From Fidelibacterota bacterium (GTDB taxonomy: Bacteria > Fidelibacterota > UBA8477): 64,000 bases of DNA. A model generated the notes under the pieces. It was not told the origin of the DNA. It ran no database searches and was given only the letters and a program-made list of their open reading frames with translations. Positions within the stretch are counted from its first letter, which is position 1. Each line of letters opens with the position of its first letter. The position numbers were made by a program, and so were the translations under genes. This document shows positions 1 to 8,907 of the stretch, one piece after another. The DNA is taken from NCBI GenBank assembly GCA_021734045.1, contig JAIPJR010000001.1, forward strand, positions 8,843-72,842. The letters are read 5' to 3'.

Positions 1-2
1 AC

Positions 3-1283
3 TTTATGGGCATTGATGGACTGAGCCTGCCGATGGTGCTATTAACGCCATTTATCAGTTTTCTGGCCATCTTTTCATCCTGGAAAATTCCGAAAGCCCA
101 GAAGGGATATTTCTCCCTGTTTCTACTCCTTGATACCGGGATGATGGGTGTCTTTGTATCCCTGGATTTCTTCCTGTTTTACATCTTCTGGGAAGTGATG
201 CTACTGCCCATGTACTTCCTTATCGGGATGTGGGGTGGTCCGAAAAAAGAATATGCCGCCATTAAGTTCTTTTTATACACATTGTTTGGCTCCGTCCTCA
301 TGTTGCTGGGTATGCTGGCACTCTATTTTTCACTGGAGCCCCATACTTTTAATATGATAATCCTACGGGACGCCGCCCCGGAAATCGGTCAAAAACTCCT
401 GCTGGGGATGAATGCCGCCAAAGTGATTTTTATGCTGCTATTCGTGGGATTCGCCATCAAAGTTCCCATTTTCCCATTCCATACCTGGTTACCGTTGGCG
501 CATGTGGAAGCTCCCACCGCGATTTCTGTGATTCTGGCTGGAATTCTGTTGAAAATGGGTACCTACGGATTTCTCCGGATTTCCTGGCCGGTTTTGCCCA
601 GCGCTACGCTTTGGTTCGCACTGCCAATGGCGATTCTTGGGCTGATTAATATCATTTATGGAGCGATGGCTGCTCTGGCGCAGAAAGACCTGAAGAAAAT
701 GGTGGCCTACTCATCCATCAACCATATGGGTTACGTTCTTCTGGGAATGAGTGCCATGACTGCCGCCGGTATGAATGGCGCGGTCTTTCAGATGTTTAAC
801 CACGGCACCATCACAGCCATGCTCTTTATGTTAGTGGGTGTGGTGTATGACCGGGCTCATCATCGTGATATCGATGGGTTTGGCGGAATCGCGGCGAAGG
901 TTCCTATCTACGCGGGTGTTGTGGCGCTGGCGTGGTTCGCAGGTCTGGGCTTGCCGGGTCTGTCGGGATTCATTTCAGAAGCACTTTGCTTCATTGGTGC
1001 CTTCCCGGTTTTCACCTGGATTACCATTTTTGCTACCCTGGGAATCGTGCTGAATGCAGCTTATTTTCTCTGGTCCTACCAGCGCATTTTCTTCGGTCCG
1101 CTTAACCCCAAATATGAGAATCTGGAGGAGATCAATAAGCGTGAATTGTGGACGCTGATTCCCCTGGCCGTAGTGGTGATTTTCCTGGGAATCTATCCGG
1201 CTCCCATGCTGGATCTCATGAGCGGAACGCTGAATCAACTGGTTGATATTGTTAAAACCGCCGGCATGATGGCTGGTTTCTAA
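3..1283 (+). CDS. nuoM: NADH-quinone oxidoreductase subunit M (NuoM), 5' end cut by window edge
   Basis: Proton-pumping antiporter-like membrane subunit of respiratory complex I. The frame is already open at the window edge; the visible ATG at base 6 lies inside the gene, since NuoM is usually near 500 residues and about 425 are present. The sequence is almost entirely transmembrane helices. It holds the family's conserved glutamate in FWEVM (about residue 63 of the fragment), the lysine stretch KVPIFPFHTWLP followed by HVEAPTAIS, and QKDLKKMVAYSSINHMGY. nuoN follows after 30 bases, which is the usual order at the end of a nuo operon. Family assignment is secure; only the N-terminus is unseen. 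Confidence 0.95.
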   Translation, partial: FMGIDGLSLPMVLLTPFISFLAIFSSWKIPKAQKGYFSLFLLLDTGMMGVFVSLDFFLFYIFWEVMLLPMYFLIGMWGGPKKEYAAIKFFLYTLFGSVLMLLGMLALYFSLEPHTFNMIILRDAAPEIGQKLLLGMNAAKVIFMLLFVGFAIKVPIFPFHTWLPLAHVEAPTAISVILAGILLKMGTYGFLRISWPVLPSATLWFALPMAILGLINIIYGAMAALAQKDLKKMVAYSSINHMGYVLLGMSAMTAAGMNGAVFQMFNHGTITAMLFMLVGVVYDRAHHRDIDGFGGIAAKVPIYAGVVALAWFAGLGLPGLSGFISEALCFIGAFPVFTWITIFATLGIVLNAAYFLWSYQRIFFGPLNPKYENLEEINKRELWTLIPLAVVVIFLGIYPAPMLDLMSGTLNQLVDIVKTAGMMAGF

Positions 1284-1313
1284 ACGGTCGTGAAAGCGAA
1301 GTAGAGTCGTACT

Positions 1314-2804
1314 ATGGATTTAACTCAACTCGCCCTGAGCCTCAAGTACTTTATCCCCGAGATGGTCCTCACGGGCTTTATTGTCGTGGCCATTCTGTAT
1401 GACCTGTTTCTGAAACCGGAGACCAGTCACCGGGTCGGGTTTGTGGCTATCGCCGGGCTGGTGGTTACACTGGGGATGTTGTATCAGCAGCAGGGAATTC
1501 CGGCAACCGGTATTTTTGCTAACATGTTCGCGTTGGATGGTTTTGCGACCTTTTTTAAATGGGTTGTGGCCATTGGCGCGGCGCTGGCAATCTGGATGTC
1601 ATTGGATACGAAGGAGCTGGAAAATCGACGGGTTGGTGAATATCACATTCTCATCCTGATTTTAGTGCTGGGGATGTTTCTCCTCGTCTCCGCGACGCAC
1701 ATTATCTCCATCTATCTCTCGCTGGAAATGGTCAGTATCATGTCCTATCTGCTGGCCGGTTATCTCAAGGAAAACAGTCGTTCCAATGAAGCCAGTGTGA
1801 AGTATGTGATTTATGGTGCCTTCTCGTCGGGCATTATGCTATACGGTCTGTCACTTCTGTATGGGTTAACCGGTACCGGCTATATCAGTGAGATTCAGGC
1901 GCAACTGGTGCTGGGGCAGGTCTCGCCGGTGATGCTGGTTTTAGTCACCGTGTTGCTCTTGGCCGGATTTGGGTATAAAATTTCCGCTGTCCCGTTTCAT
2001 TTCTGGACACCGGATGTATATGAAGGTGCGCCCACACCCATCACGGCCTTTTTATCCGTCGCTCCCAAAGCAGCCGGATTTGCAGTGCTGATTCGATTCT
2101 TCAATGTTGCCCTTTCTCAGGGAGATCCCAACACACCCTCCTGGCTGGCGCTGCCCGGTCTGGATTGGCCCATGATTATTGCCGTTTTGAGTGCGATAAC
2201 CATGACCGTGGGAAATGTCCTGGCTATTCAGCAGAATAATATCAAACGGCTGCTGGCCTACTCAAGTATTGCCCATGCCGGATACATGCTCATGGGTGTC
2301 GTGGTTGCCGACCAAACCGGTATAGCAGCCATTCTCTATTATGCTGGTGTGTACATGCTCATGAACCTGGGGGCCTTCTTCGTTGCCATTCAGATTAAAA
2401 ATATTTACAACACGGAAACCATCGCAGACTATGCCGGCTTGGGCTTTAAGGCACCCTGGATTGGAATAGCCATGGCGGTCTTCCTCTTTGCCCTTACTGG
2501 TTTACCACCAACCGCAGGATTTGTAGCCAAATTTTACCTCTTTCGTGCCCTGGTTCAATTTGGAGACGGATTTTTGTGGTTGGCTATGTTCGGCTTACTT
2601 AATGGTGTCGTGAGTTTGTTCTATTATATGCGGATATTGAAAGCCATGTATTTCGATAAAATGGAGATTCCAGAGAAACTCACGGCTGTGCCGCTCCATT
2701 TCAATGTTCTCATGTTTATCCTGGTGGTCCCGCTGTTGGTGGGGTGGATGTTTGGTGATCCCCTGTCTATCTGGGCAGCTGAAGCGGTGCAATTTTTCTT
2801 CTAG
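1314..2804 (+). CDS. nuoN: NADH-quinone oxidoreductase subunit N (NuoN)
   Basis: Antiporter-like membrane subunit of complex I, 496 residues, the normal length. About 14 hydrophobic helices are visible. Family motifs include SLEMVSIMSYLLAGY, a lysine-containing KISAVPFHFWTPDVYEGAPTP segment that breaks a helix, and NIKRLLAYSSIAHAGYMLMG. It starts at an ATG 30 bases after nuoM and is very probably co-transcribed with it. A strong hairpin terminator follows at 2839, so this is the last gene of the complex I operon. It helps couple NADH oxidation to proton export across the inner membrane. Confidence 0.95.
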   Translation: MDLTQLALSLKYFIPEMVLTGFIVVAILYDLFLKPETSHRVGFVAIAGLVVTLGMLYQQQGIPATGIFANMFALDGFATFFKWVVAIGAALAIWMSLDTKELENRRVGEYHILILILVLGMFLLVSATHIISIYLSLEMVSIMSYLLAGYLKENSRSNEASVKYVIYGAFSSGIMLYGLSLLYGLTGTGYISEIQAQLVLGQVSPVMLVLVTVLLLAGFGYKISAVPFHFWTPDVYEGAPTPITAFLSVAPKAAGFAVLIRFFNVALSQGDPNTPSWLALPGLDWPMIIAVLSAITMTVGNVLAIQQNNIKRLLAYSSIAHAGYMLMGVVVADQTGIAAILYYAGVYMLMNLGAFFVAIQIKNIYNTETIADYAGLGFKAPWIGIAMAVFLFALTGLPPTAGFVAKFYLFRALVQFGDGFLWLAMFGLLNGVVSLFYYMRILKAMYFDKMEIPEKLTAVPLHFNVLMFILVVPLLVGWMFGDPLSIWAAEAVQFFF

Positions 2805-2838
2805 TAAAATCCTGAACCCCAATATCAGAGCCATTTTG

Positions 2839-2867
2839 AACCGCCTCGCCAGAGGCGGTTTGTTTTT
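2839..2867 (+). terminator. Rho-independent terminator after nuoN
   Basis: A 9-bp perfect stem (AACCGCCTC / GAGGCGGTT) with a GCCA loop is followed by TGTTTTT. It lies 35 bases after the nuoN stop and should end the complex I transcript. Confidence 0.85.
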
Positions 2868-2923
2868 CACTGGTGCGCAAATTCGATGTGGGCTTTGGAC
2901 TTTTTTATTTAGTCTTCCTGCTG

Positions 2924-2929
2924 TATAAT
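2924..2929 (+). promoter_or_regulatory. Probable -10 box (TATAAT) of the ParA-like gene
   Basis: A consensus TATAAT lies between the nuoN terminator and the ATG at 2981, giving a leader of about 45 bases. The hexamer 17 bases upstream is TTTTTT, a poor -35; TTGGAC at 2895 is too far away. The call rests on the perfect -10 and its position after a terminator. Confidence 0.45.
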
Positions 2930-2980
2930 CGTGTCCGGTTGCTCGATCAACCCTTTGAAACCCAAAAACATGCGGAATTC

Positions 2981-3730
2981 ATGCTTAAATACACGATTTT
3001 TAACGAAAAAGGCGGGGTAGGTAAAACCACCATCTCTGCGAATCTGGCTGCGGCGCTGGCGCTTCGAAAAATGAAGGTCCTGGCCATTGATTTTGATCCG
3101 AAGGGAAATCTTACCAATTATTTTTTAGCGGAAAACCCCATTAAAAATAAGCGTCTGGAGGATGTTTTTAACCCAGATCTGCTGGAAGACAATATCGTCC
3201 AGGTTCGCACCAATCTTTACCTTCTGCCGGCATTTAACGGGCTGTATTCATTTGATAAACAGACCTATCTTTCCCGCCAGTTTACGCCCATGGAAGATTA
3301 CACATTTATTGTGGAAAATCTGTTACAGCGGCTGCGTTTTGATTTTATCATCATCGACGCCTTACCCACCTTTAATCTGCTTACCCTAAATGCCATCCAG
3401 TTTACAAAATATCTCCTGGTGCCGGTTTCTATGAATTTCTGGGCTATGCAGAGCATGATTGAGCTGGATACGAAGATATTTAACCTCACCAAGGTGGGGC
3501 GCATTTATAAAATCATTCCGAATTTCTACGACCGGGTCACCACGGTATCCCGGGATATTTTGCACGAGTTACGGGGGACATTTCTCACTGCTGTCACAAA
3601 ATCGGTGATCCCCAGGCGAATCGCCCTGGAAAAGGCGTCCGGGGCTTCAAAAACAATTTTCGAGGCTTTTCCCAATGATCCGGCCGCGGCTGCATTTAAA
3701 AAGTTGGCGCGGGAGATTATGATCCAGTAA
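2981..3730 (+). CDS. ParA/Soj-like ATPase (orphan)
   Basis: Deviant Walker-A ATPase of the ParA/MinD superfamily, 249 residues. The protein opens directly with the P-loop region: MLKYTIFNEKGGVGKTT, so ATG 2981 is chosen over upstream in-frame codons, which would add an unrelated N-terminus. A Walker A' -like VLAIDFDPKGNLT follows at about residue 40, and the Walker B region FDFIIIDALPTFNLLTLNA at about residue 125. No parB or parS-like repeat is visible nearby, so a role in chromosome segregation is not shown; such orphans can position other cargo. It sits alone between the nuo operon and the sulfate gene. Confidence 0.8.
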   Translation: MLKYTIFNEKGGVGKTTISANLAAALALRKMKVLAIDFDPKGNLTNYFLAENPIKNKRLEDVFNPDLLEDNIVQVRTNLYLLPAFNGLYSFDKQTYLSRQFTPMEDYTFIVENLLQRLRFDFIIIDALPTFNLLTLNAIQFTKYLLVPVSMNFWAMQSMIELDTKIFNLTKVGRIYKIIPNFYDRVTTVSRDILHELRGTFLTAVTKSVIPRRIALEKASGASKTIFEAFPNDPAAAAFKKLAREIMIQ

Positions 3731-3791
3731 GGGACAGCACATTTTTTCCTTAACACATTGAGTCATCAAGTAAAAGAGAGTGGGGGTTGTC

Positions 3792-5501
3792 ATGCTGAAG
3801 CTCATTGAAGCGCATGGTGGTGAGTTAAAAAATCTGATGGTTGCCAGCAGCCGTGTGGCTGATTTGAAGGCTGCCACCATCCACATGCCATCCTGGACAA
3901 TGGAAGATCATCAGATTGATGATTTGGAATTGTTGTTGAATGGCGGTTTTTCGCCACTCACCGGTTATCTAACACAGGAAGCTTACGAGTCGGTATTGTC
4001 AGATTTGCGCCTTCCGGACGGAAATTTGTGGTCTATACCCATCACGCTGAGTGTGTCTAAAACTTTTGGCGATACCGTGAAGGTTGGTGCGCAAATCGTG
4101 CTGCGAGATAAAGAAGGTTTGGCCCTGGCGGTATTAACTGTCACGGATAAATGGTTGCCGGATAAATCACGCGAGGCGGAGACTGTCTTTGGAACCAAGG
4201 ACCGGGCTCATCCGGGAGTAAAACAATTGTTTGACCAGGTGGGCGATGTCTACCTGGGGGGACCGGTAGAGGGGTTAAGCCTTCCACACCACTACGATTT
4301 TAAAGAATACCGGGACACGCCCGAGGAATTGCGGCGCATTTTCCAGAAACTGGGTTGGTACAATGTGACGGCATTTCAGACCCGCAATCCCATGCACCGT
4401 GCCCATTTCGAAATGACCCTGCGGGCAACTTCAAAATTTAAGACCAACCTATTGATTAATCCGGCAGTCGGTGTAACAAAACCGGGTGATGTAGACCATT
4501 ATACCCGCGTCCGATGTTACCAGAAATTACTTCCCAAGTACCCTACCGGTACAGCGATGCTGAGTCTTCTGCCATTGGCCATGCGCATGGCGGGTCCACG
4601 GGAAGCGTTATGGCATGCCATTATCCGGAAAAATTTCGGCTGCAATCATTTTATTATCGGGCGGGACCATGCCAGTCCGGGGAATAATAGTAATGGTCAG
4701 GAATTTTATCCACCCTACGCCGCTCAGGAGTTGTTGGAAGCGCACGCTGAGGAGCTGGGGATTACCGTCATTAAATTCAAGAAGTTGGTTTATAACGAAG
4801 ATAAAGCTGAGTACCAACCCATTGATGAGGTGAAAGAGGGTGAACGCACGCTGGATATTTCCGGCACCGAATTGCGCTATCGGCTCGAAAAGGGGCTTGA
4901 TATTCCGGAATGGTTTTCTTTTCCGGAGGTGATTGAAGAGTTACGACACACCTATCCGCCCATGATTCATCGCGGGTTCACGCTGTTTTTTACAGGGCTT
5001 TCCGGATCGGGGAAATCCACCCTGGCCAATGGTCTATATGTCAAATTAATGGAAGATGGCCGGCGCCCGGTAACGCTGCTGGATGGCGATGTGGTGCGGA
5101 CACACCTGTCCCGTGAGCTGGGATTTTCTAGAGAGCACCGGTCCATAAATGTGCGGCGTATCGGCTATGTGGCCAGTGAGATTACCAAAAATGGTGGTAT
5201 TGCCATTTGTGCGCCAATCGCACCGTACGAAGAGGACCGCCGTCTTAACCGGGAGCTTATTTCACACTATGGCGGGTACATTGAAATATTTGTCAATACC
5301 CCCCTGGAGGAGTGTGAGAAGCGCGATGTCAAAGGCTTATATGCCAAAGCCCGGAAAGGTTTGATCAAGGAGTTCACGGGAATCAGCGATCCCTACGAAG
5401 AACCTAAAAATCCGGAAATGGTGGTGGACACGACGGGTGTAGAACCGGAAGCGCTGGTACAGGAAATTCTGTTGAAGATTAAGCAGTTGGGATATGTGTA
5501 A
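3792..5501 (+). CDS. Bifunctional sulfate adenylyltransferase / adenylylsulfate kinase
   Basis: Converts sulfate and ATP to APS and then APS to PAPS in the cytoplasm. The protein has 569 residues: a PUA-like N-terminal domain, the ATP-sulfurylase catalytic domain (QTRNPMHRAHFE at about 195-206, carrying the HxxH signature; GRDHASPG near 300), then an APS kinase domain from about 395 (P-loop GLSGSGKST; DGDVVR). This Sat-CysC order is known from Aquifex and from fungal enzymes, in which the C-terminal domain can be catalytic or regulatory. Here the P-loop is intact, so kinase activity is likely. ATG 3792 follows a GGGGG-rich Shine-Dalgarno; an upstream GTG at 3780 is in frame but less likely. 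No reductase for PAPS or APS is in the window, so the fate of the product is open. It is named sat/cysC in other organisms. Confidence 0.92.
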   Translation: MLKLIEAHGGELKNLMVASSRVADLKAATIHMPSWTMEDHQIDDLELLLNGGFSPLTGYLTQEAYESVLSDLRLPDGNLWSIPITLSVSKTFGDTVKVGAQIVLRDKEGLALAVLTVTDKWLPDKSREAETVFGTKDRAHPGVKQLFDQVGDVYLGGPVEGLSLPHHYDFKEYRDTPEELRRIFQKLGWYNVTAFQTRNPMHRAHFEMTLRATSKFKTNLLINPAVGVTKPGDVDHYTRVRCYQKLLPKYPTGTAMLSLLPLAMRMAGPREALWHAIIRKNFGCNHFIIGRDHASPGNNSNGQEFYPPYAAQELLEAHAEELGITVIKFKKLVYNEDKAEYQPIDEVKEGERTLDISGTELRYRLEKGLDIPEWFSFPEVIEELRHTYPPMIHRGFTLFFTGLSGSGKSTLANGLYVKLMEDGRRPVTLLDGDVVRTHLSRELGFSREHRSINVRRIGYVASEITKNGGIAICAPIAPYEEDRRLNRELISHYGGYIEIFVNTPLEECEKRDVKGLYAKARKGLIKEFTGISDPYEEPKNPEMVVDTTGVEPEALVQEILLKIKQLGYV

Positions 5502-5512
5502 AAATATTCGTT

Positions 5513-7108
5513 CTAATTAATGGAAGATGACAGGTTCACCTGCTCTCTGGTCTTTAACTGAGCGGACGAAATGGAAAGCGTTTCTTGGTCAGACAGCTCG
5601 GTTACTTTTTCATCTAAAAGTCGGGAATACTCAGCCAAAAGATTATCCAGCTGGTAAATAAATATCGTCTCCACCAATGCCCAATCGAGCAACCGTGGGC
5701 GATGCCGTACGGCCCACCAGAGAAGTCTCCAAAAATATTTTCGACCAGAATATTTTATTCCGATGAAGTAAATCGCACGAAACAGGACCGGTAAATACTC
5801 GAAGGTATTTAGCGTCGGGATATCAGTTTCCACTGCCGGGAGGTGATTAAATTCGGTGAGCCATTGTTTTGCTCGCTCAGAACTGAAAGTAGGGGAATAC
5901 ACTTGTTGTATGGTCTGTTGGAAAGTCTGGTAAAATAATTTTGAAGGTATATTTAGTGCAATATTGGTCTCTGCTTCATGAAAAGAGAATCCAGGAATTA
6001 ACCGGTTCTCGCTCTCCATTCGTTCAAACAGGGGTGTCCCCGGTGGTGCCTTGAGCATGTTTAATGTCGCCAGCATTATCCCACTCTTTTGAATCAAATC
6101 AGCTTGAGTTTGGAAGGTCTCTACTGTATCTGTATCAAACCCGACAATAAAGCCACCTACAACAATGAATCCTTTGCGATGCAAAACGGCAATACTCTCA
6201 AGGATATCACGCCGAGTGTTCTGAGATTTGCCGGTTAGTTTAAGTGTATCCTCATTGTCAGTTTCAATCCCGATAAATAGGTGTCGAAAACCTGCTTCCA
6301 GCATCAAGTCCATCATTTCTACATCATCAACCAGATTAATGCTGACCTGTGTGGAAAAGGAGAAAATGGGGACGTGTTGCCTGCGCCATTTAATCAACGC
6401 TGGCAATAAATCCTGCTTCAGGACTTTTCGATTTCCAATGAGGTTATCATCGGCAAATAGAATGCTGGGGACCGTGGATTCTTTTCTGAAGATATCCAAT
6501 TCCGCAATAATTTGCGCCGGGCTCTTCATACGGGGACGATTACCGTAAAGGGTTGGAACATCACAAAAATCACAGTGATATGGACATCCGCGAGAATACT
6601 GAATGATCCCGTATTGGTATCGATTTAGGTCAATAAGGTCCCACCTTGGGAGCGGGGTTTTTCCGATATGGGCAAAGTCGTCACTGCGGTAAACTTTTTG
6701 GAGTGATCCGTGCTCTAAATCTGATAAATATTGGGGGAGTGTGATTTCAGCTTCGTTTAAAATAAAATGATCAACTCCGGGGAATTGCTCAGACTGCAGG
6801 GTGAATAATGATCCGCCTGCAACCACAGTTTTTCCATAGTCTGAGCACCGTTTTATGATGGTTCGCGCCGACAGCTCCTGGACATTCATAGCCGAAATAA
6901 AAATCTGATCCGCCCAGCGGATATCCTCATCACTTAATGGTTCCACGTTAAGATCAAGTAGGCGAATCTGCCATGTTTTGGGAAGCATAGATGCGATGGT
7001 CAATAACCCAAGCGGTGGATACCATGCCGCCTTACCAAGAATCTTCAGGGTGTGATTCATCGTCCAGAATGAACTGGGCATCTTTGAATATACTAAAAGA
7101 ATTTTCAT
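5513..7108 (-). CDS. B12-binding domain radical SAM protein
   Basis: Radical SAM enzyme of the class with an N-terminal cobalamin-binding-like Rossmann domain (about residues 1-135) and a radical SAM core; 531 residues. The iron-sulfur motif is SRGCPYHCDFC, with cysteines at 175, 179 and 182. The segment GGFIVGFDTDT and the C-terminal part (about 370-500) resemble the DUF4070-type tail. The reaction cannot be told from sequence; relatives include hopanoid and lipid-modifying enzymes. ATG 7108 is preferred over an upstream GTG. The gene is monocistronic, convergent with the sulfate gene (11 bases between stops), and has its own strong promoter. Confidence 0.85.
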   Translation of the reverse strand: MKILLVYSKMPSSFWTMNHTLKILGKAAWYPPLGLLTIASMLPKTWQIRLLDLNVEPLSDEDIRWADQIFISAMNVQELSARTIIKRCSDYGKTVVAGGSLFTLQSEQFPGVDHFILNEAEITLPQYLSDLEHGSLQKVYRSDDFAHIGKTPLPRWDLIDLNRYQYGIIQYSRGCPYHCDFCDVPTLYGNRPRMKSPAQIIAELDIFRKESTVPSILFADDNLIGNRKVLKQDLLPALIKWRRQHVPIFSFSTQVSINLVDDVEMMDLMLEAGFRHLFIGIETDNEDTLKLTGKSQNTRRDILESIAVLHRKGFIVVGGFIVGFDTDTVETFQTQADLIQKSGIMLATLNMLKAPPGTPLFERMESENRLIPGFSFHEAETNIALNIPSKLFYQTFQQTIQQVYSPTFSSERAKQWLTEFNHLPAVETDIPTLNTFEYLPVLFRAIYFIGIKYSGRKYFWRLLWWAVRHRPRLLDWALVETIFIYQLDNLLAEYSRLLDEKVTELSDQETLSISSAQLKTREQVNLSSSIN

Positions 7109-7140
7109 ACACTGCACACTTACTTTTTAAAAATTAAGTA

Positions 7141-7169
7141 ATCATAATGCAACTTGTGTAATCAATCAA
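7141..7169 (-). promoter_or_regulatory. Sigma-70 promoter of the radical SAM gene
   Basis: On the minus strand TTGATT (7169-7164), a 17-base spacer, then TATGAT (7146-7141). The start site would fall near 7134, about 25 bases before the ATG at 7108. Spacing and hexamers match the primary sigma factor consensus. Confidence 0.7.
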
Positions 7170-7279
7170 TAGAATATGTGAGGCCGCTTCTGGTGTGTAG
7201 GGTAGTTTGACAGAGGCCGATGAAAAATACGCTGTTCAACGGAGGGTGGGTTATAGTTTTCAGGGTACTTTGAATTTAT

Positions 7280-7308
7280 TTGCAAAGCCTATACACCCCG
7301 ATTATATT
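7280..7308 (+). promoter_or_regulatory. Sigma-70 promoter directing a near-leaderless transcript
   Basis: TTGCAA (7280-7285), 17-base spacer, TATATT (7303-7308). The predicted start at about 7315 is only three bases before the ATG at 7318. Confidence 0.7.
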
Positions 7309-7317
7309 CCGCGCGCT

Positions 7318-7566
7318 ATGAGCGAAAAGAGCACATCTCAAACGTCCCATTGGTTAAGTGAATTACCGTTTACCAAGGTGAACTATGCCCTTTTTCTGGT
7401 GGGGATTTTTGTCATTGCACTTGGGTATATTCTCATGGCCACAGGTGAATTGAATAGTGTTCAATCGCTATCCCTCTCACCCGTTGTATTGCTGATCGGT
7501 TATCTGGTGATTATCCCCGTCGCGATTATGTATCGCGGTAGTGAGAAGAAGAGCGTTAACCGCTAG
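7318..7566 (+). CDS. DUF3098-like small membrane protein
   Basis: Small integral membrane protein of 82 residues. After a short polar N-terminus it has two hydrophobic helices: one in NYALFLVGIFVIALGYILM, the second in SPVVLLIGYLVIIPVAIMY, ending in a basic tail. This matches the DUF3098 pattern common in FCB-group bacteria; no function is known. The frame is open further upstream to 7207, but the promoter at 7280-7308 lies inside that extension, so ATG 7318 is chosen. No Shine-Dalgarno is possible if the mRNA starts near 7315. tRNA-Asp follows 22 bases after the stop. Confidence 0.7.
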   Translation: MSEKSTSQTSHWLSELPFTKVNYALFLVGIFVIALGYILMATGELNSVQSLSLSPVVLLIGYLVIIPVAIMYRGSEKKSVNR

Positions 7567-7588
7567 CGCGTTGTGTGAATTGAAAATT

Positions 7589-7663
7589 GGGACCGTAGTT
7601 CAGCTTGGTTAGAACGCCAGCCTGTCACGTTGGAGGTCGCGGGTTCGAGCCCCGTCGGTCCCG
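7589..7663 (+). tRNA. tRNA-Asp (GTC anticodon)
   Basis: Full cloverleaf of 75 bases. The acceptor stem GGGACCG pairs with CGGTCCC, the discriminator base is G, the anticodon stem-loop CCAGC-CTGTCAC-GTTGG has the anticodon GTC at 7624-7626, and the T-arm reads GCGGG-TTCGAGC-CCCGT. The 3' CCA is not encoded. A terminator follows within ten bases. Confidence 0.97.
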
Positions 7664-7672
7664 CTTCAAATG

Positions 7673-7704
7673 AAGAGCCCTGAGTTGATTCAGGGCTCTT
7701 TTTT
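7673..7704 (+). terminator. Rho-independent terminator after tRNA-Asp
   Basis: An 11-bp perfect stem (AAGAGCCCTGA / TCAGGGCTCTT), a six-base loop, then TTTT. It ends the DUF3098/tRNA-Asp unit. Confidence 0.93.
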
Positions 7705-7876
7705 ATGTTAAAATGCTGGAAGAGCGGCCGTTTGCGAGTCACACTTCCCGTGATTTGTTTTAAATCCTATTTAGCAGAAAACCCGATTGATAGTCGCCGT
7801 GGATATCCTTTAAAATACTCACTCTGGAGCGTTGACTCACGTGAGCAGGTCGTCTATATTGACCAGCCTATGCGGG

Positions 7877-8902
7877 ATGGAAATGACATTAAGAAGTAAG
7901 TTGCTCACAGTTGCCGGAATTACCATCACGCTGGTCTTCACTGCATGGGTTAGTACCTATTTAATCCTGAATAATACTTATAACCGCGGTGATAATCATG
8001 TGAGGATTGTGATACCTCAGGGGGCCGCGCTGGATCAGATCGCCGATTCCCTTTTTGCGCATGGTGTTATTTACAATAAAACCAGTTTCAAAATGGCAGC
8101 CTGGCTGAGCGGAAAAACCCGTCAATTATTCCCGGGTACCTATTATTTACCCCCGCATCTTACCAACAAAGCCTTGTTACGACAATTAACCACAGTTCAC
8201 CTGCAGGAAGTCACCATCACAATCCCCGAAGGACTACGATCAGATGAGATTATCAGCATTCTGTCTAAAAATTTAGACTTGGATTCGATAAAACTGAGTG
8301 AGCTCATGTCCGATTTTTCTCTCCTGGCCATCGTGGATCATGGCTTTGTTCATTTGGAAGGGACGCTTTTCCCGGATACCTATCGTTTTGTTAAAGGCGA
8401 ATCCGCCCGGGGAATACTTGAACGCTTATTGCGGCATTTCAACAGTCGACTCCTACCAGAGTGGCAGGCGCGCGCTGCGGAAATGGGCATGACCATTCCC
8501 GAAATTATCACTGTTGCTTCTCTAGTGGAAAAGGAGACCGCTAATCCCTCGGAGCGGGCACTTATTTCCGGTGTGTATCACAATCGGTTAAAAAAGCGAA
8601 TGCTGCTGAATTGTGACCCCACCCTGATTTATGCCCTGGTTCAGATGGGGGAATGGGATGGGAATTTGAAGCTGGAACACAAAGAAATGCGAAATCCTTA
8701 CAACACCTATCGTTACCGCGGGTTACCACCCACACCCATTGCAAATCCGGGCGCTGCCAGTATCGAAGCCGCTCTGTATCCTGAGGAAACGCCCTATTTG
8801 TATTTTGTGGGAATGAATGACGGATCGGGACGGCATGCCTTTTCCACGACACTTCGTGAGCATATCAACAAGGTGAATCGCTACCAACGCAGAGGGCGGT
8901 AA
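7877..8902 (+). CDS. mltG: Endolytic murein transglycosylase MltG (YceG family)
   Basis: Inner-membrane lytic transglycosylase that cleaves nascent glycan strands and is thought to terminate their polymerisation. About 341 residues: a short cytoplasmic N-terminus, one membrane helix (VAGITITLVFTAWVSTYLIL), a LysM-like region (VRIVIPQGAALDQIADSL), then the YceG catalytic domain. The catalytic-glutamate region VASLVEKETANPSERALISGVYHNRL and the downstream LNCDPTLIYAL and NPYNTYRYRGLPPTPIANPG are all present. ATG 7877 or 7883 are the best starts. The helicase gene follows after five bases, so the two are probably co-transcribed. Confidence 0.92.
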   Translation: MEMTLRSKLLTVAGITITLVFTAWVSTYLILNNTYNRGDNHVRIVIPQGAALDQIADSLFAHGVIYNKTSFKMAAWLSGKTRQLFPGTYYLPPHLTNKALLRQLTTVHLQEVTITIPEGLRSDEIISILSKNLDLDSIKLSELMSDFSLLAIVDHGFVHLEGTLFPDTYRFVKGESARGILERLLRHFNSRLLPEWQARAAEMGMTIPEIITVASLVEKETANPSERALISGVYHNRLKKRMLLNCDPTLIYALVQMGEWDGNLKLEHKEMRNPYNTYRYRGLPPTPIANPGAASIEAALYPEETPYLYFVGMNDGSGRHAFSTTLREHINKVNRYQRRGR

Positions 8903-8907
8903 TAGAT

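Noticed and set aside
7705-7899. Plus-strand 64-codon frame between the tRNA terminator and mltG
   Set aside because: No ribosome-binding site, unlike any protein pattern, and it overlaps the mltG start. The stretch 7705-7876 holds nothing else I can support.
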